Assembly: GCA_009928005.1 (NCBI GenBank)
Contig: RFVO01000001.1
Coordinates: forward strand, 66,708-102,907
Direction of reading: 5' to 3'
DNA: 36,200 nt
Origin: Chitinophagia bacterium
GTDB taxonomy: Bacteria; Bacteroidota; Bacteroidia; Chitinophagales; Chitinophagaceae
A program made the translations under genes and the position numbers. The notes beneath the pieces were generated by a model, which saw only the letters and a list, made by a program, of their open reading frames with translations, was not told where the DNA came from and made no database searches. Positions 15,494 to 22,065 of the stretch are shown here, in pieces. Positions within the stretch are counted from its first letter, which is position 1. Each line of letters starts with the position of its first letter.

Positions 15494-17065
15494 ATGAAGA
15501 AGTCTTTTTTAACTATTTCGTTATCCTTAATATTAAGTTTGCAATTTTTATTTGCACAATCTTATGAAATAGCGGGTATTGAAAAATCCGATAAGGAAGA
15601 TATGCAGTATGAAATTTTAGGAAAAGTGGGAAACCGTTATTGGATTTATAAAAACGAAGGTGGTATTGCAACTATAGCACAGTACAATGATAGAATGCAA
15701 CTAGTGAAACAAAATGATTTATCTTTTATTAAAACTACAAATTTAAATGGCATTGAATTTATAACGAATGCTAATAATGTATATGTGTTTTTTCAGTTCC
15801 AAGTAAAGGCAACTGTTTATGCTGCAGTGGCAGAATTAAACAGCGATGGTTTGCTAGTGGGTAGTCCAAGAGTAGTTGATTCAGCAAATAAAATTAGACC
15901 CGGCACACGTTTAAAAGTATTTAATTTATTAGAAAGTGAGGATCGTCAAAAAATGGTCATTTTTAGTGTAAACACTACGAATGCAAATGCCATTAAAGTT
16001 AGAGCCATTACCTTAAATAAAAATATTGAAAATATAAATGATGCTGAAATTAGTATTAATGCAACAAATAAAAAATCTAGTTTATCAGATTTTGCTTTAG
16101 ACAATAATGGTAATTTATTTTGTTTAAGAAATGTATCACAAACAGGTATGGCCCCTGCTGTAAGTTTATTGTATTTATCGGCAAGTGGCGAAGAAGTAGT
16201 GGAGTCGCCTATTTTAAACAATAGCTTACTCTTAGATGACATTAGATTAAAAATTGATAACAAAGTAGGCCGTGTGATATTGAATTCATATTATGCAGGC
16301 TCTAAAAAAGGAAATATTGAAGGTTTATATTCTTATGTATGGGACATAAGTGCAAAAAAAGAAATTCTTACTAATTCTAATAGATTTACCGATGCAGTAA
16401 GAGCCTTGGTTACTAATAAAAGAAATTTAAAAGATGCCTTTGACATGTTTTATTTAGATAAAATAAGTACACAGGCCGATGGAAGTTTTGTGGTAGTTAG
16501 TGAAGCTGCAGAATCATATTCTAATAGAACCATGTTTTCAAGATGGGATTATTTTTATGGCGGCCCCTTCTACAATCCCTTTATGTTTAATTACTGGAAT
16601 AGACCCTTTGGATTTTATCCATGGACCAGATTTGGATGGGGTCCTAACCCATTTATATGGAATAGATGGATGAACCCATATGCATCTTTTGGCTATCCTA
16701 GTATTACCTATAATGCTAATAATATTGCATTATTATCTTTTGATATCAAAGGAAATTTACAATGGGTGAAAACAATTGATAAAAAACAAACCGATCAAAA
16801 TGTTGACCAGTTTATTGGTTACGGGACTATAGAAAATGAAACAGGTATGATTTTTATATATCATCAAAAACAAAAAGGAGTAAACCAATTAATTGTAAAT
16901 ACACTTTCAAAAGACGGACAATTGATAAAAGGTAATTCTATTATTTTGAATGAAAAAAATTACGAGTGGATGCCAAAAATGTTAAAGCAAGTAGGAGAAC
17001 ATGAAGCCATTTTGCCTTATCAGTTTAAAAACAAAATTGGATTCGCTAAAATTCAACTTAAATAG
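15494..17065 (+). CDS. Secreted protein of unknown function with aromatic-rich insert
   Basis: I do not recognise the family. The 523-residue product has a clear signal peptide (MKKSFLTISLSLILSLQFLFAQ), with cleavage expected after about residue 22. The rest is strand-rich, with recurring turns like DNNGNLF and SADGSFVVV that suggest a beta-propeller-like fold, but no counted repeat is claimed. Residues 349-405 are strikingly rich in Trp, Tyr, Phe, Asn, Pro and Gly (SRWDYFYGGPFYNPF, then GFYPWTRFGWGPNPF), unlike the flanks. The next gene starts 6 bp after its stop with GTG, so translation is probably coupled. Envelope or extracellular location is inferred from the signal peptide. Confidence 0.85.
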   Translation: MKKSFLTISLSLILSLQFLFAQSYEIAGIEKSDKEDMQYEILGKVGNRYWIYKNEGGIATIAQYNDRMQLVKQNDLSFIKTTNLNGIEFITNANNVYVFFQFQVKATVYAAVAELNSDGLLVGSPRVVDSANKIRPGTRLKVFNLLESEDRQKMVIFSVNTTNANAIKVRAITLNKNIENINDAEISINATNKKSSLSDFALDNNGNLFCLRNVSQTGMAPAVSLLYLSASGEEVVESPILNNSLLLDDIRLKIDNKVGRVILNSYYAGSKKGNIEGLYSYVWDISAKKEILTNSNRFTDAVRALVTNKRNLKDAFDMFYLDKISTQADGSFVVVSEAAESYSNRTMFSRWDYFYGGPFYNPFMFNYWNRPFGFYPWTRFGWGPNPFIWNRWMNPYASFGYPSITYNANNIALLSFDIKGNLQWVKTIDKKQTDQNVDQFIGYGTIENETGMIFIYHQKQKGVNQLIVNTLSKDGQLIKGNSIILNEKNYEWMPKMLKQVGEHEAILPYQFKNKIGFAKIQLK

Positions 17066-17071
17066 TAGCTG

Positions 17072-18043
17072 GTGGTTTTTTTATTCAAAGATAAGTCGGA
17101 TATAAACTTAATTTTCTTACTACTATTAAGTATTGCGCTGCATTTTCATGTATGGATGCATCCTCCTATGGTTATTGCAAATGAATCAGATGGTATATTG
17201 TCTTATTTTTTATTACATTATATTAAACCCTTATCGCCTCTAGTATTAATATTCATATTTCATACAATTATATTAAGTCAGGCCATTCGATTAAATATAC
17301 TACTTAGTAATTTTAAAATGTTTCAGCAAATTAGTTATGTACCAGCCTTTGCTTATATTATTCTTACAGCCATGTTTCCTTATTGGGATGTAATTAGTGC
17401 TGGATTAATTGCTAATTCTTTAGTTATTTGGATACTCGTAAAGTTGCTACGTTTATATGATCAAAATCAACCTAAAACCCTAGAATTTAATATTGGTTTA
17501 ATTGTTGGTTTGTCTATTATTTTGTATGAACCCATTGCCATATTAATTCCAGTAGTTTTATTTGCACTTATAATTATAAGGCCTTTCAAATTAGCCGAAT
17601 GGTTGGTTTTAATTATGGGTATTTTACTTCCATTCTATTTTATTTTTACCTATGTATTTTTAACTGGAAATATTTCTGACTTTAGACATTTTTTACCTAA
17701 GCTCGATTGGAAAAATCCAATAGTTCAACCTAATTTCAATGTTATTTTGGCCTTAATTGTGATGGGTATTCAACTCATAGCAGGCTTTTTTTATTGGAAT
17801 GAACAGCAGGCTCGTTTTATTATTCAGGTAAGAAAATATTGGGGTGTCATTTTTTTACTACTTATTCTTACTTTTTTTCAACCCATTGTTTTCTCTGTGC
17901 AAGCTTTATATGCTTCAGCTATTGTGATTGCGCCCTTGGCATGCTTTATCAGTTTTGCCTATGCTACACCCAAAAGGCTACTCATTCCCAACCTTTTATT
18001 CTGGGCTGGGGCAGCGGTTATTGTGTATAACCACCTGGGCTAA
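17072..18043 (+). CDS. Polytopic inner-membrane protein, DUF6427-like
   Basis: Membrane protein of 323 residues with about nine hydrophobic segments spread along its length and short polar loops. It resembles the Bacteroidota-restricted DUF6427 family by its overall pattern (a conserved YEP near residue 155, charged segment IRPFKLAEW near 165). No catalytic motif is visible. The start is GTG at 17072, six bases after the stop of the secreted protein gene. No upstream ATG is possible in frame, and the next Met is about 27 residues in, inside the first membrane segment. The pairing suggests the two products act in the same envelope process, which is inference. Confidence 0.8.
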   Translation: MVFLFKDKSDINLIFLLLLSIALHFHVWMHPPMVIANESDGILSYFLLHYIKPLSPLVLIFIFHTIILSQAIRLNILLSNFKMFQQISYVPAFAYIILTAMFPYWDVISAGLIANSLVIWILVKLLRLYDQNQPKTLEFNIGLIVGLSIILYEPIAILIPVVLFALIIIRPFKLAEWLVLIMGILLPFYFIFTYVFLTGNISDFRHFLPKLDWKNPIVQPNFNVILALIVMGIQLIAGFFYWNEQQARFIIQVRKYWGVIFLLLILTFFQPIVFSVQALYASAIVIAPLACFISFAYATPKRLLIPNLLFWAGAAVIVYNHLG

Positions 18044-18080
18044 GTGAAGAATTTAAAAGCTTCTTTTTGAGGGTTTTTGG

Positions 18081-18088
18081 TACCTTTG
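18081..18088 (+). promoter_or_regulatory. -7 box (TACCTTTG) of purQ
   Basis: Exact TAnnTTTG in the 77-bp gap before purQ. It would leave a leader of about 26 nt. No well-spaced TTTG -33 element accompanies it. The sequence just upstream (GAAG...CTTC then five Ts, 18047-18068) may act as a weak terminator for the preceding gene. Confidence 0.4.
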
Positions 18089-18120
18089 GCACTTAGTTTT
18101 AAGCATTAAAAAATTTAGCT

Positions 18121-18783
18121 ATGAAGTTTGGTGTATTAGTTTTCCCGGGATCGAATTGCGATAGAGATATGCAAGATGCTTTAGAAAAAGATTTAGGTTA
18201 TCCTGTTGAAATGCTTTGGCATAAACATAGCAATTTATCTCATTTTACCACAGATGATTGTATTGTACTTCCTGGAGGGTTTTCTTATGGAGATTATTTA
18301 CGTTGTGGGGCTATTGCTAAATTTAGTCCAATGATGAAATCGGTGATTGACTTTGCTAATAAGGGAGGAAAAGTATTGGGTGTTTGTAATGGCTTTCAAA
18401 TTTTATGCGAAAGTGGTTTGCTACCTGGCGCCCTATTACAAAATGCAAACCAACAATTTATTTGTAAAAATGTATTTATTAAAACTGATAAAAGTGAGGC
18501 TTTACAAATTCCTATTGCACATGGTGAGGGTAGATATTATGCAGACGAGGCTACATTAAAACATTTAGAAAATAACAATCAAATATTATTTCGTTACTGC
18601 GATCAAAAAGGTAAAGTAGGTGGCGTAGCAAACCCAAATGGATCTACAATGGATATTGCGGGTATTTGTAATGATAAGCGAAATGTATTTGGTATGATGC
18701 CGCATCCTGAACGTGCTACCTCAAATGCATTAAGTAATATAGATGGGAAAAAAGTATTTGAAATATTGGGCTTGAAGAACTAA
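18121..18783 (+). CDS. purQ: Phosphoribosylformylglycinamidine synthase, glutaminase subunit
   Basis: Class I glutamine amidotransferase that supplies ammonia for conversion of FGAR to FGAM in purine synthesis, working with PurL and PurS. In the 220-residue chain the N-terminal [13 protein letters not shown] is characteristic of PurQ. The triad is Cys89 (GVCNGFQIL), His195 and Glu197 (PHPERA), and [11 protein letters not shown] near residues 51-61 is the family's glutamine-site loop. No purL or purS lies next to it. guaB, another purine gene, is 12 kb away on the other strand. Confidence 0.96.
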   Translation: MKFGVLVFPGSNCDRDMQDALEKDLGYPVEMLWHKHSNLSHFTTDDCIVLPGGFSYGDYLRCGAIAKFSPMMKSVIDFANKGGKVLGVCNGFQILCESGLLPGALLQNANQQFICKNVFIKTDKSEALQIPIAHGEGRYYADEATLKHLENNNQILFRYCDQKGKVGGVANPNGSTMDIAGICNDKRNVFGMMPHPERATSNALSNIDGKKVFEILGLKN

Positions 18784-18847
18784 AAGAAAAAAAGTTGAAG
18801 GGTCATTTATTATAGTAATAGAATTTTAACAATATAGATATTTGTGT

Positions 18848-19297
18848 ATGAAACATTTAGTAGTCTTATTTTGTAGTTTAGTCTTTGCATTGAATATAAA
18901 TGCACAAAAACCTAATCCTGTGAAATGGACTTTTACTGCCATTAAAAAATCGGATAAGCAATACGAAGTGGTGGCATCAGCTACTATTGACGCACCTTGG
19001 CATATTTACTCACAGTTTGTAAGTGGTGGCCCCATACCTACTCATTTTACATTTAATAAAAACCCTTTAGTTCTGCTATCTGGTAAAACAAAAGAGAAAG
19101 GTAAATTGCAAAAAATGTTTGATAAAAATTTCAATACAGAGCTCAGTTTTTTTAGCGAAAAAGTCGATTTCATTCAAACTGTGAATTTAAAAGTAGCTAG
19201 TAAAACTAATTTAGTGGGTATGGTAGAATATAGTATTTGTAATGACGATCGTTGTTTGCCTCCTGCAAAGGTTTCTTTTGAAGTAGCCTTGCAATAA
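18848..19297 (+). CDS. Stand-alone DsbD-alpha-like periplasmic protein with a CX4C pair
   Basis: Secreted protein of 149 residues; signal peptide to about NINAQ (residue 19). The body resembles the N-terminal alpha domain of DsbD, which hands electrons from the membrane to periplasmic partners: a WHIYSQF motif near residue 55 and, near the C-terminus, SICNDDRCLPP with Cys131 and Cys136, matching the position of the DsbD-alpha redox pair. The gene lies 20 bp before a full-length DsbD gene whose own alpha-like domain lacks cysteines, so this protein may supply the missing redox site. An in-frame TTG at 18842 exists, but the ATG at 18848 begins the signal peptide. TTTG (18841-18844) sits 3 nt before it. 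Confidence 0.8.
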   Translation: MKHLVVLFCSLVFALNINAQKPNPVKWTFTAIKKSDKQYEVVASATIDAPWHIYSQFVSGGPIPTHFTFNKNPLVLLSGKTKEKGKLQKMFDKNFNTELSFFSEKVDFIQTVNLKVASKTNLVGMVEYSICNDDRCLPPAKVSFEVALQ

Positions 19298-19317
19298 ACT
19301 AATTTTAATTTTTTATT

Positions 19318-21246
19318 TTGAATAAAGTACTTGTCTGTTTTGCATTTTTAATGAGCTTTTTCAATGCGGGAAGTTTGCAAGCGCAAAGCCCTGTGACAAT
19401 TAAAGCTAAAGCGGCATTAGTGAACGATAGTACTTATACCGTAAAAGCAAATATAGACATTAAAGAGGGTTGGCATGTATACGGAGCTAATCCGGACGGC
19501 TTAAATGCGCCTGAATTAAGTTCAAAAATTGAAACTGCCAAATTTCAAAACAAAGCTGTATTTTCTATTAATCCAATCGAAGAAAAAGATATTTTATTTA
19601 CAAAGGCTTTTGTTTTTAATAAATCATTTGAGTTAACGCAGAATATAATTATCAGTGGTTTTCAACCCGATAGTTTACAGCTTATAATGTTATTGAATGT
19701 GGCCAAGGCCGATTCATTTCTTAGTCTGGAAATTCCTTTTTCAGTAGCACTTGCGAATGGTAAAAAAGTAGCAGGCTTTCAAATACTATTGCCAACAACT
19801 TCCACTAATGCTCCCAGTGATGCCTGTGGTTCGGCTTCTGCAACAACGAATAGCAGCTCTAGTCCTTGGGAATTATTACTGCTTGGTTTTTTAGGAGGTT
19901 TAATTGCTTTAATTACGCCTTGTGTATTTCCTATGATACCCGTGACTGTTTCGTTTTTTACTAAACGTTCTAAAACCAGAAAGCAAGGCATTAAAAATGG
20001 ATTATTATATGGGTTGAGTATATTTTTAATTTATGTATTGGCAAGTTTGCCTTTTCATGTTGTAGGTAATGTGCAACCAGAAATTTTTAATAGTATTTCA
20101 ACCAACCCATGGTTAAATATTATATTTTTTATCATATTTATATTTTTCAGTATTTCCTTCTTTGGATTTTTTGAAATTAGTTTACCTAGTGGTATAGCCA
20201 ATAAAGCCGATTCCAAAAGTGGTCTTGGTAGTTTAGCCGGTATATTTTTTATGGCTATTACTTTGGCTATCGTTTCTTTTTCTTGTACGGGCCCTATCTT
20301 AGGAACCTTGTTAGTAGGCTCTTTACAGGGAGGTGCTTGGGCTTTAAGCTATGGAATGGCAGGTTTTGGATTGGCTTTAGCCTTACCCTTTTCTTTATTT
20401 GCCATATTCCCTCAATGGTTACAAAGTTTACCTAAATCGGGCGGATGGCTAGATACCGTTAAAAAAGTTTTGGCCTTTTTAGAATTGGCTTTAGCTTTTA
20501 AATTTTTATCCAATGCCGACCTTGTGCAACATTGGGGACTACTCAAAAGAGAAGTGTTCTTAGGTATTTGGGCTGTTATTAGTATTGCACTTGCTCTTTA
20601 TTTGAGAGGTTTTTTATTATTACCGCATGATGTGAAAGGTTCAAAAATTTCGAGAGCAAGAAAAATATTAGGTAATTTAGCCATTGTATTTGGCCTTGTA
20701 TTAATTGCTGGAATGATACCTAAGAATACTTACTTATTAAAATTCTTAAGTGGTTTCCCGCCGCCAACCCATTATAGCTTATTCACAGATAAAAAAGAGG
20801 CGCATGGTTTGCAAGCAAATGTGGTGAACGATTACGAAAAAGCCGTGGAGCTATCTAAACAATCAAACAAACCTATACTTATTGACTTTACTGGATGGGC
20901 CTGTGTGAATTGTCGTAAGATGGAAGAAAATGTTTGGTCTGATCCTGCTGTGATGAGCTTTATACAAAATAATTTTATACTCGTTTCTTTATATGTAGAT
21001 GATAAGGCATTACTTCCTATTGAAAAACGCTTTACGTATACTACTAAGGCAGGAGATAAAAAAGAAATAACTAGTGTTGGTGATTTATGGGCCACCTTTC
21101 AAGCTGAAAACTTTAATCAATCTTCGCAACCATTATATGTTGTCATGAGTCCTCAACAGAAATTATTATCCAACCCTGTTGGTTATACGCCCAATGTTAC
21201 GGAGTATTTAAATTGGCTACAATGTAGCGCCAGTAAAGCTCGCTAA
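19318..21246 (+). CDS. dsbD: Thiol:disulfide interchange protein DsbD, alpha-domain cysteines absent
   Basis: Transfers electrons from cytoplasmic thioredoxin across the inner membrane. The 642-residue layout is a signal peptide, an alpha-like domain (about 24-160), a Ser-rich linker, eight or so membrane segments (about 180-480) and a thioredoxin-like gamma domain (about 510-640). Membrane-domain cysteines are Cys202 (ITPCVFPMIP) and Cys323 (SFSCTGPIL). The gamma pair is Cys529/Cys532 (WACVNCRKM). The alpha-like domain has WHVYGAN but no cysteine where the redox pair should be. The start is TTG at 19318: an in-frame stop lies 12 bp upstream and the next Met falls within the signal peptide. 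It is probably co-transcribed with the small CX4C protein upstream. Confidence 0.92.
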   Translation: MNKVLVCFAFLMSFFNAGSLQAQSPVTIKAKAALVNDSTYTVKANIDIKEGWHVYGANPDGLNAPELSSKIETAKFQNKAVFSINPIEEKDILFTKAFVFNKSFELTQNIIISGFQPDSLQLIMLLNVAKADSFLSLEIPFSVALANGKKVAGFQILLPTTSTNAPSDACGSASATTNSSSSPWELLLLGFLGGLIALITPCVFPMIPVTVSFFTKRSKTRKQGIKNGLLYGLSIFLIYVLASLPFHVVGNVQPEIFNSISTNPWLNIIFFIIFIFFSISFFGFFEISLPSGIANKADSKSGLGSLAGIFFMAITLAIVSFSCTGPILGTLLVGSLQGGAWALSYGMAGFGLALALPFSLFAIFPQWLQSLPKSGGWLDTVKKVLAFLELALAFKFLSNADLVQHWGLLKREVFLGIWAVISIALALYLRGFLLLPHDVKGSKISRARKILGNLAIVFGLVLIAGMIPKNTYLLKFLSGFPPPTHYSLFTDKKEAHGLQANVVNDYEKAVELSKQSNKPILIDFTGWACVNCRKMEENVWSDPAVMSFIQNNFILVSLYVDDKALLPIEKRFTYTTKAGDKKEITSVGDLWATFQAENFNQSSQPLYVVMSPQQKLLSNPVGYTPNVTEYLNWLQCSASKAR

Positions 21247-21254
21247 AACTTCTT

Positions 21255-21269
21255 AAAAATCATTAGAGG
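21255..21269 (-). repeat. 15-bp motif shared with the nrdJ terminator unit
   Basis: Read on the minus strand this is CCTCTAATGATTTTT, identical to the first 15 bases of each 88-bp unit at 9306, 9394 and 9482. Here it lies downstream of the sigma-factor gene (minus strand), after the hairpin at 21278-21309, and no G-C hairpin follows it. Confidence 0.8.
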
Positions 21270-21277
21270 GTTAAAGA

Positions 21278-21309
21278 TATTGCTATTAGATTTTTTATCA
21301 ATAGCAATA
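21278..21309. terminator. AT-rich hairpin between dsbD and the sigma factor gene
   Basis: Perfect 10-bp arms TATTGCTATT (21278-21287) and AATAGCAATA (21300-21309) with a 12-nt loop containing a six-T run. It lies 4 bp beyond the sigma-factor stop and 31 bp beyond the dsbD stop. It could end either convergent transcript, though the stem is weak and no long T-run follows it directly. Confidence 0.4.
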
Positions 21310-21313
21310 GATT

Positions 21314-21895
21314 TTACAAACTCATGCCGCGCTCGGTCATCATCTTCCTTAGATTAATTAAGCCATAACGCATTCTACCAAGTGCAGTGTTTATACTGCA
21401 ATTGGTCATTTGAGCAATTTCTTTAAAACTCAAATTGGCATAATGTCTAAGGACAATAATTTCTCTTTGTTCTTCTGGAAGTAGGTCAACTAGTTCTTGA
21501 ATATTTTTATGTGTTTGACTTCGGGTCATTTTATAATCGGCAGGATGGTCTGCATGTTTGATAATTTCAAATAAATCCTGGTCATCACTTGTTTTAATAG
21601 TAGGGGTACGTTTTACTTTTCTAAAATGATCTACTACAAAGTTGTGAGCAATACGTAATGCCCAAGGTAAAAATTTACCTTCTTCTGAATATTTTTTTTG
21701 TTGAAGGTTGTCTATAATTTTTATTAATATTTCTTGAATTAAATCTTCGGCCAAGTAGCTGTCTTTTACCATAAATAAAATGGCATTGTAAATTCTGTTT
21801 TGGTGACGTTCTAGTAAGGCATCAAAGGCACGAGAATTGCCTTCTTGAAACGATTGAATGAGTTCGTTGTCTGAGAGTTGGATTTCTTTGTTCAT
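21314..21895 (-). CDS. RNA polymerase sigma factor, ECF (sigma-70) family
   Basis: Sigma factor of 193 residues with the two ECF modules. Region 2 spans roughly residues 25-95 (RAFDALLERHQNRIYNAIL, the LAEDLIQEILIKI segment, and WALRIAHNFVVDHFRK). Region 4 is roughly 130-190 (LLPEEQREIIVLRHYANLSFKEIAQMT, then the recognition helix SINTALGRMRYGLINLRK). No anti-sigma gene is adjacent, so control is not visible. The gene diverges from uvrA across 170 bp holding an 8-bp inverted repeat, and ends 67 bp from dsbD on the opposite strand. The regulon is unknown. Confidence 0.93.
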   Translation of the reverse strand: MNKEIQLSDNELIQSFQEGNSRAFDALLERHQNRIYNAILFMVKDSYLAEDLIQEILIKIIDNLQQKKYSEEGKFLPWALRIAHNFVVDHFRKVKRTPTIKTSDDQDLFEIIKHADHPADYKMTRSQTHKNIQELVDLLPEEQREIIVLRHYANLSFKEIAQMTNCSINTALGRMRYGLINLRKMMTERGMSL

Positions 21896-21910
21896 TATTT
21901 TTGGGTAGGT

Positions 21911-21954
21911 TTCGATGGGTTAGTAGAGGCAAATTACTCGCAATAGCCATCGAA
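21911..21954. repeat. Inverted repeat in the sigma factor-uvrA divergent region
   Basis: TTCGATGG (21911-21918) and CCATCGAA (21947-21954), perfect 8-bp arms 28 nt apart, 16 bp upstream of the sigma-factor start. The spacing (36 bp between corresponding arm positions) could place both arms near one promoter. It is a candidate operator, possibly for autoregulation. Confidence 0.5.
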
Positions 21955-22065
21955 TATCCATTTGTGGAAAACAAGAAAATCATTTCAAAGCTATCCACAT
22001 TTTAAAAGAAAAAAGAGGGTACAAATTTCTACAACAAAATGGGGTAGAATCTGTTATTTTGCTAT

